Part shown: positions 1-11,106 of the stretch, piece by piece | Numbering within the stretch: position 1 is the stretch's first letter | How the letters are laid out: the number at the start of each line of letters is the position of its first letter | DNA from: Melitaea cinxia | Lineage: Eukaryota; Arthropoda; Insecta; Lepidoptera; Nymphalidae | Direction: 5' to 3' | Assembly: GCF_905220565.1 (NCBI RefSeq) | Contig: NC_059406.1 | Span: 9,682,001 to 9,746,000, forward strand | Length of the DNA stretch: 64,000 nucleotides | Made by a program: the position numbers and the translations under genes | The notes under the pieces: model-generated | The model's database searches: none | Told to the model about the DNA's origin: nothing | The model's input: only the letters and a program-made list of their open reading frames with translations

Positions 1-264
1 GGTCACATTCCACTTAATAAGTTTGCTTATTTGATGAAAAAGGTACCATCTCCGCTGTGTACCGAATGCGGCATCATTGAAGATGCAGTTCACATTATGG
101 TGGAATGTGTCCGAAATGAGGATATTAGAAATGATATTCTGCGAATAACTCAAAATTTTAAAGAACTTGGAGGTTGTAATTCAATTTTGGCGTATCCTCT
201 CTCAAAACCGGCTAAACTGTTGTACAAAATTGTAAATATTGGTATGCGACGACGACCTCATTAA
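1..264 (+). CDS. C-terminal fragment of LINE polyprotein (zinc-knuckle-like tail)
   Basis: Frame 1 is open from the first base of the window to the TAA at 262-264, encoding about 87 residues. The segment CTECGIIEDAVHIMVEC is a C-x2-C-x7-8-H-x4-C cysteine/histidine cluster. This cluster, after a 'GHIPLNKF' lead-in, is typical of the extreme C-terminus of insect LINE ORF2 proteins, downstream of the RT and (in I/R1-like elements) RNase H domains. It is thought to help template RNA binding during target-primed reverse transcription. No RT motifs are visible because the element is cut by the window edge. There is no internal stop. The in-frame ATG at 34 is not a real start, since the frame continues upstream. 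It lies directly before the 3'UTR and poly-A, so it is element coding sequence, not a host gene. Confidence 0.65.
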   Translation, partial: GHIPLNKFAYLMKKVPSPLCTECGIIEDAVHIMVECVRNEDIRNDILRITQNFKELGGCNSILAYPLSKPAKLLYKIVNIGMRRRPH

Positions 265-364
265 TTTAATGTATGCAAATTTGTGATGTTCCTATGGAGT
301 GGCGTAGTCCTTGTGGACTAAAACTCCTTAAATAAAGAAAAAAAAAAAAAAAAAAAAAAAAAAA
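1..364 (+). mobile_element. 5'-truncated non-LTR retrotransposon (LINE), 3' end with poly-A tail
   Basis: The window opens inside the last part of a LINE open reading frame (to 264), followed by a ~75-bp 3'UTR, an AATAAAG polyadenylation-like signal near 332 and a run of about 25 A's ending at 364. The poly-A tail fixes the + orientation and the 3' boundary. The 5' end lies outside the window. The coding tail resembles the cysteine-rich C-termini of R1/I-type LINEs, but the clade cannot be fixed from this fragment. Confidence 0.75.
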
Positions 365-2270
365 CTTGAAAGTTGAGTCACTTCTTCTAACAATACATAT
401 TACCTTATGGTGATAATATTAATATAATAATTTAAATAAAAATATTAATTAATTGAGATGAAATACTCTCAATTATTCTAAATATATTGTATTTAAATGT
501 TCTAATTTCGTCGTTGAAATAATTAAGTCAGAAGGAGTCGCGACTTAGTCGTGTCGGCTAATGAACTCGTTTTAACTTACAAGTGCACAATTAAGCCGCT
601 AAGACGCTAGACTGAGGTTTGTTGTTAAAATAAGATGCGTCTTTATAATATAACTTTAAACGATATAATCTTATGCTTGTGTATAAAATGTTTTTAAATT
701 TTGAGTTACAGTTTGTTTACTAATATTATTTTTGGTGTAATTATTATAGATGTTTTGCTTTTTTTAACTCAAGATGTCCAAATATCAACGATAAACCATC
801 GATAAACACGTTAAATATCTTTTCACTTATGTTAATTAAAAAATTATTGTTTGCGCAACAATATAATAACTAAAACGTTATAAAAATGTTATTAGACATT
901 AAAATCGAAACCATAATCACATAATTATATTGCACGAAACAGAATACTAAAACAGTAAAAAATTGTTGTTATAAAAAGCAAGAAGTAGAAAAATTGATTT
1001 TGTCATGCGAAATTACATTTCTTGTGGTGCAAACAAGGTGATATTTTATCTGCGGTGAATGAACAGACAATTTTGGAATCTCGCCAGGACAGTTTGGACA
1101 GATGGGTCTTCAAGCACCCTACGAGACAGTGCCTACTAAACTCGTATTATGTTGTAACGGACTTTATGCTCTTTGTATGTGATAGTGCCTCACTTATGAG
1201 ACAAATGATTTTCCTACCGATAGTAAATGGATCGTCTCATTTACATTACCTAAGTTAGACAAAAAAAGTTAAGTTCAATTTTAATACATAATTTGAAACT
1301 ACAAATAAATAAAAAAATGTTCAAAAATTTAGTTGTGTTAGAAAAAAAATACTATTGTTTTTTTTTTTATTTATTTAAACAAAAACCAAACAAAGAGTTC
1401 TTGAACGTAGCTGTATAGTGTTTTACCAATGACTTACTCTATCGTATTTAGCGACGGTAATTATATATCTTTACTCCAACTCAAAATAAAATCCATACTT
1501 TTTTATTAATTCTTTCAAAGCGCACTTAATTTAAATATTGACCATTTCCACTTTATAAAATATGAAAATGTAATTTATTCATTTTTCCCAGTAGTATAAT
1601 GGCTTTTAATCGTGTTAAAATATATAAAGATGCTATTTTAAAAGAAATATTTTATAAGTCGGTAACAGAAATTTGACTAAATCAGCTTATGGATTTTATC
1701 TAAATCAAATTATAACGATACAGTTTATATTTGTGTAGAACAAGTATTCATTTTAAAATAAAGTATCCATTTTCTCACTGACGATACAATGCTATCAAAC
1801 GCAAATAACTAGACAAGACTAGACCGTTCATAACAAGAAATCTAATTTAAACCGATCGTGACAAATACACTCTCAGATCCGGTTTGTACCGGTTTATACT
1901 GGTCTAAAGTCTGTCGGTCAATCGAGGACTTTGCAGTGGAGTTAGGTTAAGACGTTTATTTCCTAACTAGTCTTACAGCTCAATAGCACGAATGCAGTTT
2001 CTGCTTTGAAACCGTAACTCATTAAACTCTACCACATTCACTTAAGTCAGTAATTATTTAGCTTTTGAGAAGGCACTGGTACTGTTAAGATATAATAGAC
2101 AAACTGACCCGTGTGGGTCACCAGCGTTAATCTTTTCATATACTTCACAAATGAATTTATCATTGAGCTAAATTAGGTACTGAATTTTTAATCATTCTAT
2201 TGCTGTTATTTTCGATTGAACTATTAGGTATTTATACAAGCCCAAGTGTTGACGATTATACGAGTACATA
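365..2270. other. AT-rich stretch with no recognisable gene
   Basis: About 1.9 kb of AT-rich DNA. The only open frame of note (1022-1258 +) has no recognisable motif and no coding-like composition. Near 1880-1910 a short 'accggttt' motif recurs, too weak to call. Confidence 0.5.
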
Positions 2271-2343
2271 TTAATCATTTATGATATCTATATATATAAA
2301 TAAAACATTAATCATTTATGATATCTATATATATAAATAAACC
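2271..2343. repeat. 37-bp tandem duplication
   Basis: A 37-bp unit starting TTAATCATTTATGATATC occurs twice head to tail (2271-2307 and 2308-2343), nearly identical, so the duplication is recent. It contains a short TA microsatellite that could have seeded slippage. Confidence 0.85.
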
Positions 2344-2533
2344 TGAAGTGTATTTCTGTGATTTCGAAATACCTGTTTTTTATGTAAATATATTTATTTA
2401 CAATATACTAAACAAAACAACGCAGGTAAACTACGGGTTTGATGTGACGTGTGAGTACCTACCGCCCAGATAAATACAAAATAACCAAACGTTTCCTATT
2501 ATATACGACAATTTTTGTTCGCAAATCTATATA

Positions 2534-2669
2534 TCTATACTAATATTACAAAGCTGATAAGTTTGTTTGTTTAAACACGCTAATCTTAAGAACTTCTTCG
2601 GTTCGAAGTGAAAAATTATTTTTGTGTTGGATAGCCCATTTACCGAGGAAAGCATGGGGGCACAGCTAG
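2534..2669 (+). mobile_element. Short non-autonomous Helitron-like element
   Basis: It starts with TC (TCTATACTAATATTA, 2534) after an A and ends with CTAG (2666-2669) before a T. This is the A|TC...CTAG|T arrangement of Helitrons, which insert between A and T without target duplication. The start is the one seen in many lepidopteran Helitron families. The GC-rich 3' hairpin is eroded (only 'gggggcacag' remains) and most of the interior is deleted. No coding capacity. Confidence 0.65.
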
Positions 2670-3885
2670 TATCTATCTAATAACATCGATTGCCACAACC
2701 AAAATATACAAGAATAAAAAATGTCAAGAAACATACATATGTTAGACGACATTCCTAATCATTTTAAGAGTCCATTTTAGCAAACACTGCTTATCAAAAG
2801 TATTGTAAATTAATTATTTTATTAATAAAAACAATTTATATTGACAAACTAATTTGACATTTCACATTATTTATGAATAGCACTAAGAATTTTGCATGTT
2901 CAAGAGAATCAGTCTTAATAATAATATATAATAGCAAATACTATTTACAGTCGTATATCAAGTGGGAACCAGGGTATAATAAATACGATACGCTGTATCA
3001 GTGCCTAATAACAAGGTTATATATTAGAGCAAATTATGCAAATTCGTAACCGCAGGGGGGTACCCTCCTTCCCGTTTGTCATGGTAATGCGGAAAGTTGG
3101 TTCTATTTCAATTTACAATTAATTCCACACACGTCACATTCAAAAGTAACGAAACACGCTATTCAAAACAAATTCGGTATAAAACACAACAAGCCGACGT
3201 AATTACTAAATAATTTCCATCCGAGAAATAATTTGTTACATAATTTCGTATGAAATCTACGTGATGTGAATTTTTCATTCAAATGTGATTTTATGTAAAT
3301 AAGCCACAACAAAATATATAAAAATATAATTATACAAGTTATTTGTCCATTTCGATTCGTTTGTAGTGCCATCGAAAATTATAAACATGGGTAACGTATT
3401 AGATACATCATGAACTAACACGTTACGCGTTGTTTGGTAATCGTATCTGTTTGGTGTTCCATAGATTGCAAAGATAACTAACGACTTCAAAGTTTGTTAA
3501 AGATAATAATGACGAGGAAAATATACACTACTAAGTTACCTTGCTAATAAAAAAAAAATAGAATTAGATAAGCCTAATAGATAATATTGTCCAACAACCA
3601 TAATACTTGTAAAAAGTTATGTAACAATCAAATTATTTAAGAAACGGTTAAATATATTTCGAGTTTATTTTTTGATGTTAAAAAAAACCATAAATGGTAC
3701 CAAAAACTAAATAAAAAATGTGCATACACGATAAACCTAGAATACATAAGAGTCGACCATTAGGTCTATCATCAGACGCTTTTTTGAATCCTTATTTACA
3801 TTTCTAGAAACATACTATACTTGATAGTTTCTAAAGAAAAATACTCGTATTTAAAGAATAAATCAGAACTTTGAGAGTAGCAAGA
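2670..3885. other. AT-rich stretch with no recognisable gene
   Basis: No coding signal or repeat family recognised. Two overlapping minus-strand open frames (3163-3372, 3275-3490) have no recognisable domains and look random. A short G/C patch sits at 3053-3072. Confidence 0.45.
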
Positions 3886-3919
3886 AAGAAAATAAGGTGT
3901 TTCTACACCTTATTTTCTT
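3886..3919. repeat. Perfect 15-bp inverted repeat (hairpin, 4-nt loop)
   Basis: AAGAAAATAAGGTGT (3886-3900), loop TTCT, then its exact reverse complement (3905-3919). A perfect 15-bp stem with a tetraloop is unlikely by chance. No U-run follows, so nothing marks it as a terminator. It may be the core of a small foldback element or a replication-error palindrome. Confidence 0.8.
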
Positions 3920-4327
3920 CAACCAAATTATCATGATTGTCAACCAGAACTTTTTTTTAAATGTAGATAATTTTTTTAAGTGGTAAGTTTTTTATTTGGT
4001 GATGATGACGTTTGTAGTAAAATGATTATTCTCACCCTTGATTCTGTTATTGTGATCCTATGTCATACTTATTTTAAACATTGACTCATGTCTCACTCCT
4101 TATCTACTGCCTAGCGGCTGGCATGTGTCATATAAAATATAGATTTATATTTTACCGGATACATTACGGAGATGCCATCCATGCTTAAAGGTGAAATGCA
4201 ATGTCAAACTACAAAATCTAATATTCTGATGTTTATTTCACCATCAAAAGATATGAGTATTTAAAACCATAATTCAAAGATTTGTGCCAAACACTTTACT
4301 TCAATATTTAACACTATATCTCCCTCT
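3920..4327. other. Non-coding spacer
   Basis: About 400 bp of AT-rich DNA between the hairpin and the LINE insertion. Nothing else recognised. Confidence 0.4.
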
Positions 4328-4586
4328 TTCTCTCTCCCTCGGAACGTCCGCCTAGATCTTACGAGACGGACGTTCCGAGACCAAATAAGGGACGTCTTGA
4401 AAAAATACCAGGTCAAGAGTACCCTAAACCGAAGAGCATGTATGAAGGGAATAATGAAAGTGGACGAAGCGAAAGAAGTATGTAAGGATCGTAGCAAGTG
4501 GAAAGAAGTGGTCTCTGCCTACCCCTACGGAAAAGAAGCGTGATTTTATGTATATATGTATGTATGTATGTTCTCTCTCTCTCTCC
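4328..4586 (+). mobile_element. 5'-truncated LINE tail with short 5' inversion (twin-priming-like)
   Basis: Plus-strand C-terminal coding tail of the same LINE family as 14109-14612, ending at TGA 4541-4543 and a (TATG)n 3' tail (about 4549-4570). At its 5' edge, 4338-4362 is the reverse complement of the adjoining LINE sequence: CTCGGAACGTCCG (4338-4350) pairs exactly with 4367-4379. A small inverted 5' segment is the signature of twin priming during LINE integration. A candidate target duplication is TTCTCTCTCC (4328-4337), with a matching CT-rich stretch after the tail (4571-4586); it is ambiguous because it is microsatellite. Confidence 0.7.
4367..4543 (+). pseudogene. LINE ORF2 C-terminal fragment (59 codons)
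   Basis: The frame from 4367 to TGA 4541-4543 reads RTFRDQIRDVLKK..., and continues with residues nearly identical to the last ~55 residues of the minus-strand fragment at 14134-14610. That includes the shared ends NRRACMKGI, VDEAKEVCKDRSKWKEVVS and YPYGKEA. It is the extreme C-terminus of a LINE reverse-transcriptase polyprotein, 3' of the RT catalytic domain, and has no activity on its own. It is flanked by the inverted 5' piece and the (TATG)n tail, so it is an insertion relic, not an exon. High identity to the 14-kb copy suggests both come from a fairly recently active family. Confidence 0.75.
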
Positions 4587-5080
4587 GACCTGACCTTATA
4601 TAACCTGAGTTACTCTCAATTAGGGACATAATCAGAAAGCTTGCAAATGAAGAAAAATGTTCATTTATCGATAACTGTTTCATAACAGATCTTCAAGATT
4701 TGAATATGAGACAAACTTTATTTAAATATTAATTAATCAATTTGGGAGTACAACAATAAGAGACGAAAACCACATATACAGTAGTATATACAGCTAGTAT
4801 TTTAATTTAACTCATTCCAAAGGTTAAAATAATTTTTCCAGAAAGAAATAATATTTGTGTCCGTCTCAGACAAACTTCATTAATAACGTTAGACCGAAAG
4901 ACAGCGTTATTTTTCTCAGCATAAGTTACAAGTCATCCGTCAGTCTTAGGGTGGATGTAACTAACAATTAAATAAAATTATTTAACCCGAAATACCGAAA
5001 ACTAAAAATGTTTTTAGTTAGCTGTGTTATCTTTTTTGTATGTATGTAATATATGCAAAAAAATCCAGTGTATATCCTTG
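4587..5080. other. AT-rich spacer
   Basis: No gene or repeat family recognised. Confidence 0.4.
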
Positions 5081-5215
5081 TGGCCTGTCTATCGTGCTTC
5101 GAAAGGCCAAAGGCCTTCGGTCTCGGTTGTTACTCAACAAAGTGAAGTGAAGTAGCGTGGTGGATTAGTCCCCTTCCTTTTATATGAGCAGAGATCCAGT
5201 TTATGTGTTGCGGTA
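5081..5215 (+). mobile_element. Degenerate SINE remnant (tentative)
   Basis: 'ggcctgtctatcgtgcttcg', 'tctcggttgttactcaac' and 'agcgtggtggatta' resemble segments of lepidopteran tRNA-derived SINEs (compare 'cggttgttatca' and 'agcagcgtggtggattaa' at 29000-29085). No pol III boxes or ends are preserved. The call rests on short matches only. Confidence 0.35.
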
Positions 5216-6646
5216 TGTAAGCTGAGTAAGGGACGTGGCTATTTAATTGGCGTCAGCGTCACACGAGTAGAGAAAGCCGGCGTTCACGGTAAGGACCTGT
5301 AACATGATATAAGGTAATGTGATATTAAACGATTTTTACATAATAAATTAAATTAATGATAAAAAACGCGCTTAAAAAACATCGTGAAAATCTTCTTTTG
5401 AAGAATATTTGAGATATAAAACAGGACTTTGTACTGTAGTTAAATAGTAAGATAAGATAGTAGATAATGAATTTTAGAATAAAATATGTTATGTAAATTT
5501 AATTTTGGTGTACTCCTAAATATTCGTAGTCTTTTTAAAGTAAGACAACCTACTATTTTTTTCATTATTTAATGGGTTATCTTTTTAATTATAAACATAT
5601 TGATTAATTGTGTTCTCACTGTAAAAAAGTTTCGATATCAGTCCAGTACTATAACGATTACACATTGTACTATCAACAAACTGTTCGAAACAAATAGGAG
5701 ACACAGGCGCGTGCAGTGGACGTGCGGTAGTGCGGGCGTCAATTTTTAATGTGCCTAGAAAAGAAATTAATGAACATTATAACTACGTACGTAAATGAAC
5801 ATTATAATTTTATTTAGCCCCATCTTATGTTTCTGTCCATTATTTTCCTCTTTTATTTGTCAGTGATATTAAATGTTAAAGGTATTGAGTAATTGTAATA
5901 CAGAGTAATTTTAATAAAGTTACATTAGCGGTTTTACCGAACTTTGATTAAAAATATCATTGCATAAATGTAATTTTCGTAGGTTCGTAATTAACGTCAG
6001 TTTCAATATCTATATTTAAAAATATATTTTCTTGACTTGTCTTAAAAATTCTATCAACAACTAAATATTTATTCGGACTATTTAACTTACTTTTGTAATA
6101 GATTAGCGTCCACCCTACTTTGTCAAAAACATCCCAAGCATAGCGAACTCAAAAATAGATTTCACTTTGATCAACAATAGCAAACATAATTGTTACTCCC
6201 CTAAGTGTCTTTTATTTTAAAACCATTGATGTTTTAATCGAATATCGATCTGGTCAGTGCAATTCCACTGTTCAAACTTTTCGTTGAGATAAATTTTCCA
6301 GCATCAGTTAGCTAAAGCGTATTTGAAACCGCATATAACTTGTAGTTAGTCGGAGGTTTCAACATAAACTTTGAACCGAATTTCAACTGGCGTTTAACGA
6401 ACCTTTCACTATTTAAACAGAGAAGCATGTAAAGTTTTTTTCATTTTTGCAGAGCTCTTTCTCAATTGTTATACGGTGTTGAATGCCAATTAACGAGAAT
6501 TACACTATAGTGTATACTATCCATTGTAGTAAACTAAGATATTAGTAACCATAAACATAACATATTAGAGTAAGTGTTGAGTCGTAACTTACCGTAAGAA
6601 TACATTCATATATGTTTTATCAAGGTGACACACAAGCATAAACAAC
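5216..6646. other. AT-rich stretch with no recognisable gene
   Basis: No ORF, repeat family or RNA gene recognised. A slightly GC-richer patch lies at 5700-5745. Confidence 0.4.
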
Positions 6647-6901
6647 ATGATAGTAAGCGGAAACCGCAGACGGATAACCGCAACACCAGGAGTACAGCAA
6701 GTGCATTACAATCCTATTGCCGACCATCCCCCGAAGCTCTCGATGACTAACTTACCAAAGGAACGCAACACAAATTGGGAGCAGTATTATTTATCTGTGT
6801 GTATGTTATACTCCCATAACTCGTATGCATACTTCACGAAAAAGAGCGCGCCATATTACGAGACCATTTCGAAGCTTCCACTGTTTCATAACATCGAGTA
6901 A
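6647..6901 (+). CDS. Small unrecognised ORF (84 aa), doubtful
   Basis: ATG at 6647 to TAA at 6899-6901. The predicted product starts with a basic stretch (SGNRRRIT), has a proline-rich middle (IADHPPKLS) and is otherwise unremarkable. I see no signal peptide, membrane segment or known motif. It is less AT-rich than its surroundings and its amino-acid make-up is mixed and protein-like, which is why it is listed. It has no obvious promoter, no homologous copy in the window and no recognisable neighbour. It could be a small lineage-specific gene, one exon of a larger gene, a piece of an unrecognised transposon, or chance. I cannot assign a function. Confidence 0.2.
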   Translation: MIVSGNRRRITATPGVQQVHYNPIADHPPKLSMTNLPKERNTNWEQYYLSVCMLYSHNSYAYFTKKSAPYYETISKLPLFHNIE

Positions 6902-8715
6902 ACTGCAAGAACGGGACACTCGCTCTTCTGATGCGTAGCTTTAATTTAGTCAAACAAAGATTATGAAAGAATTAAATTATAGCCTGCGGTTTATTATACA
7001 CCGGAGACTGGACAAATTTATTATTGTATAGATTATCTATGTGCACTACCCTCAGATCTGCTGCAACTACAACAATTAATAGTAATTTTTAAAGATATAG
7101 ATAATTGAGTCAATGTTAGCAAAATAGTCACTACACACCTTATAAAATTAATCGTATTCATTAGTTTAATTATATTTACTTACTAGGCACTACAGGCAGG
7201 CGTATCCAAGAAGTCAAATAAAGCGAATGTACATTAAAAACAATATCTGGAAAAGTGATTAAAAGAGAAAAAAAAACGTACACTGATATGTTCACACGTA
7301 ACAAGTAAAAAAGTTACTAACAACAAATAAATTTTGTTCTATTCTGTTGTAACACATGTACTAGTAGAACAAAGAGTTTTTTTCATTTAGACTTTGCACT
7401 TATTTGTGTAATTGATATGACATAATAACGTATTTATTTCGACAGATGATGGTGCTTTTGTTGTATATATTTCTTGTTTAAGTAATATAGCCTCCATTAA
7501 AGCCTATAAGTGACGGGATTCTTAAGAATTAATATATGTACTATTTTTCACCTCAATAAATATTGTTTCTTTTTTTCAATTTCATCCAATTGAGTCGGAA
7601 TACCGCAAGTAATAGTCGACATATAATTTTACGCCCTGTGACCACTGACCACGCTCAGCAGTAAAGTCAACCAAACGGTAATGGTTAATTGCGTTTCGGA
7701 GTACCGAATGTAGTAAGTTTAAGCTGGAAAATTACTGACCTAATCACTTTATCATACAAGCAGCTCCTTGGTTAGTATTTTATTGACCAAAAACTTTGAA
7801 TTTCAACTGAAATGCTTTCCACAAGTAGAAGAGAAATCTAATGTAGGTGTTTTTTTTTTATAATAGCGATTAGAAACAATCAGTTATTCAATGACGATAG
7901 AATAATAAAAACAATTACAAAAAAAACTTGGTAGATATTTATCAAAAGTAAAAATCTATTCAAGTCAGATCAAAACGATTTCATTCTTACCGGAATAATT
8001 ATTAAAGTTTCAATGTACCCGCATATTTAGACGATAAGGTTTCAATATAGAAGGGTAGCACAAAAAACTACTTTGAGACCTTTTGGAACTAAACGTCAAT
8101 TTATTGAAATATCCAATCTTTTACGAATTTTATCTTAAATTAATTTTAAATAAAGGTAATCTTCCACAATGCTCCTCTCGAGTACGAAAATAAAGTTTTA
8201 ATAGACCTTTCATGAAAAAATAAAATAAAGCTACATTTTATCTAATGAATAGTGGAATGTTTTTGACATTTTTTTTTCCTATCGTCCTAGAATTTCTTGT
8301 GGAGAAAAAGGAACAAAACATGTAAGATTAACTATCCCTGTACTAAATATTTAATGATCGTAAATTTTAAATATTTTGTATTCGTGAATAAATCAACTTG
8401 CACTTTAATTGGCGATCGTAGAAAAGGCTTCTTAAGAAGTAGCAGAATCTGTTAAATAAGTCATCATTATTTTAAAATCTTTTAAACGCAGCAAGAGTAC
8501 TTAATAGTATAAATGTAGTCAAACTGATTTTTTACTAAAATGTAATCGTATTTGCTACTGAATGAAAAATAAATTATTTATCTGGGTTGTCTAGAACAAA
8601 TGGCTAATTAGCCGTAATCCCGCCTATTGTATTCCATAATATGTAACTTTCTTAAATATTTTTATATAATGTATTTGTGGTGTACAATAAAGTATAAAAT
8701 ACATAAATAAAATAA
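6902..8715. other. AT-rich stretch with no recognisable gene
   Basis: About 1.8 kb without coding signal, RNA gene or recognised repeat. Confidence 0.4.
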
Positions 8716-9029
8716 AACCGACTTCAAAAAAGAAGGAGGTTTCTCAATTCGACCGTATATGTATTTTTGTTTATGTGTGTTCGCGGATAACTTCATCGTG
8801 TATGAACCGATTTTCATAGTCTCTTTTTTCTTGGAAAGGAGATATTTCAAGGCATCCTGGTTTCTTTATCCCATGATAAAGAAACTATGATCTGATGATG
8901 GCATCCCAGATAAATCGAGGGGAACCTTCGAAAATCGTAGTGACGACTCACTTTCGTCTACTTACGTTGTTTATTTCTTGTCGATGTATTAGAAGTCGTT
9001 TTTTTTCATTTGCTAGCAAACACAATTAT
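8716..9029 (+). mobile_element. MITE-like element, 'AACCGACTTC' family, copy a
   Basis: Starts AACCGACTTCAAAAAAG followed by 'gaaggaggtt', and ends with the inverse motif (imperfect here, 'agaagtcgttttttt') and a palindromic end 'tttgctagcaaa' plus 'cacaatta'. The AACCGACTTC/GAAGTCGGTT pair near the two ends defines the family in this window. This copy contains an 11-bp hairpin (8860-8870 with 8875-8885, loop CCAT). Non-coding. Confidence 0.6.
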
Positions 9030-9221
9030 AACTTTATTTTTAAATATCACAGTACTCGTTCTTAAGGAGTCACGTGTTATCAGTCACGTGTCTATCAGAC
9101 ACTTTTTTCAAACACAGTTATTTCTTTTTCAAATAAACATTACTGTTACATAATTATATATCTGTCTTTAATAATTCTATTTTAATAAGTAATCTTATTC
9201 TTAAAAATTTTTTTAACTAAT

Positions 9222-9468
9222 GGTTAAAACAGTTCCACTACCACCTTGGAACTTAAGAAGCCGACCAATGCCGACTACTGCTAACTATATAAGCAGCGTG
9301 TTCGGTGCGACAAATTCAGCCCCGCGGTCACCAACCCGCCTGTTCAGCGTAGTGAATATGGGCAAAACATGAGTTCACGCCATTTTTGGCAACTTGTGGA
9401 GTCCTATGTCCTAGGCCTATGCCTTTGGACTACGATAGGCTGAAGTGATGTGACGATGAGTGATGATA
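9222..9468 (+). mobile_element. RTE-tailed SINE, degraded
   Basis: Carries in order 'cagttccactaccaccttgg', a 'ttcggtgcgacaaattcagcc' block, 'ggtcaccaacccgcctg', and the 3' end 'cttgtggagtcctatg' with an imperfect (GAT)n tail ending at 9468. The same order is seen at 53306-53635. The block 5' of 9222 is missing, and a 'ctaggcctatgcctttgg' insertion disturbs the tail. Confidence 0.65.
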
Positions 9469-9897
9469 AAAATTTCAGATAATTAATTCTGAATTACAAA
9501 CATACATGATTGGTACAAACCAAAATAACATAAAATAACTTCAACTCCTGTGGGTTTTAGAGCAAATTAAAGTGACCTTTTCAGAGGCGAAAGTACCTAT
9601 TTCGTTCGAAGGTAAATATGTAATTTCACAGAATATCACCTGGCTTACCTTCTGAATTAATAATAGAATCAATTTTTTCGAACATATAGTGGCAAATAAG
9701 TTCGTATTTTTGAGTTAAATCTTAATAAATATTTTGAACGTTAAAAAATTTAAGTACTCGTATTTACTTAGCTTGAAAATTTTAAAATTGAAATCAGTAA
9801 TATCCAACTATTTAATTTACTTCATTATCTACACAGGTAGATTTCTCAACAAGATTTGATGTCATATAAATTGTATAGTGACGTTAAATAAAAAATT

Positions 9898-9970
9898 ATC
9901 ATCATTACAGTCCACTGCTGGACATAGGCCTCCACAAGTTCACGCCAAAAATAACGTGAACTCATGTGTT
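9898..9970 (-). mobile_element. RTE-tailed SINE, 3' fragment
   Basis: Reads (ATC)n, 'cagtccactgctggacat' and 'aggcctccacaagttcacg' on +, which is the reverse complement of the family's 3' end (compare 12600-12690). Only about 70 bp remains. Confidence 0.65.
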
Positions 9971-10013
9971 ATCTCAAATAAGAAATTATGTTGATAGTAA
10001 AAGTTGTAAATAA

Positions 10014-10456
10014 TAATTGTATTTGCTCGCAAATGAAAAAAAAAACCGACTTCAATTACATCGACAAGTAATAACAACGTAGGTAGACGAAAATATAGTT
10101 GAGTAAATATATACGCGTTATCGAAGATCACTCAAAAAGTTTTATCAGATATCGATGAAATTTAAATGTGACCACAAGATAAACACCAACTTTCGACTAA
10201 ATTCAAAATCATCAAAATCGATACACCCAGTAAAAAGTATGGTATAATACAACGTAGGTCGATGAAAAAATAGTCAAGTAAAAACGCATTATTAGATATA
10301 ACTCAAAATGTTGTTATTAGATCTCAAATAAATTCAAGTGGGACCAAATGACACACACCACCTTTCGATTAAAAAAAATTGTCAAAATCGGTCCACCCAC
10401 TCAAAAGTGCTGAAGTGGAATTGAGCACCTCCTCATTTTTTGGAAGTCGGTTAAAA
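10014..10456 (-). mobile_element. MITE-like element, 'AACCGACTTC' family, copy b, with internal tandem repeat
   Basis: On + it opens with 'aattgtatttgctcgcaaatg' and 'aaaaccgacttcaatt', and closes with 'cacctcctc', 'ggaagtcggtt', so it is antisense to copy a. The interior holds two ~175-bp direct repeats (about 10076-10247 and 10250-10425), each starting at an 'acaacgtaggt' or similar and ending near 'cacccagt/cacccact'. Copy 40557-40988 has the same two-repeat build, so this is a family property. Confidence 0.65.
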
Positions 10457-10716
10457 AGTTTATTTTATTCTTGACAATAAAAGCATGTTTCTTTTAAAAT
10501 TATTTTTACTTTTTAGCTATCGTTACGTAGGTTTCTCATTGTGTTCATCTCATAGCTAGCTTGGATTTAGAGTGACGTTATAAAGCTAACTTGCATTGTT
10601 ATCTAAATAAAACGTGTATACAAAATTTCAGTTCAACCGATTGAAGATATATGCTTCAGATTTGAGATTGATTTGATTTTGCAAGATTCCACTCGAACAA
10701 ATAAACTTACATACAT

Positions 10717-11021
10717 CGCTTCAGCCTGTAATATCCCACTACTGGGCATAGGCCTCTTTCCCCATGTAAGGAGAAGGATCAGAGCTTAATCCAACAACGT
10801 AACGATCGCTATCAGGTGTACATGATAACAACCGGGACCGACGGCTTAACGTGCTCTCCTAGGCACGGTGGGGAGACCCACAAGGACTGCACAAACACCC
10901 AGACCACGGCAAACACTTATTCAGCCAATACAAATGTTTGTTATGTGCGGGGATCGAACCTGCAACCGTCAGCGCAACAGGCACAATCCATGGCTGTAAC
11001 CGTAGCGCCAACGCGGCGTCA
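10717..11021 (-). mobile_element. tRNA-derived SINE (Metulj-like)
   Basis: Antisense SINE. On - it starts near 11021 with the tRNA-like head, an intact pol III B-box GGTTCGATCCC (about 10950-10960) and 'acaaacatttgtattggc', and ends with 'gggatattacaggctgaagcg'. About 45 bp (the 'gagcagcgtgg' to 'ggaatatatcc' part) is deleted compared with 28831-29154. The family name is from memory. Confidence 0.75.
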
Positions 11022-11048
11022 TAAATAAATTGCAAAATAAATTAAATA

Positions 11049-11091
11049 ACACAAAAAACAGTCGAATCGAGAACCTCCTCCTTTTCTGAAG
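11049..11091 (-). mobile_element. MITE 5'-end remnant
   Basis: 'gtcgaatcgagaacctcctcc' then 'ttttctgaagt' is the reverse complement of the AACCGACTTC family 5' end. Only about 45 bp survives, between two SINEs. Confidence 0.45.
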
Positions 11092-11106
11092 TTTCCAAAA
11101 TACATT

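Noticed and set aside
9061..9110. Repeated CACGTG (E-box) sites as a regulatory element
   Set aside because: Two sites close together in a short repeat next to a MITE end. No gene nearby to regulate.
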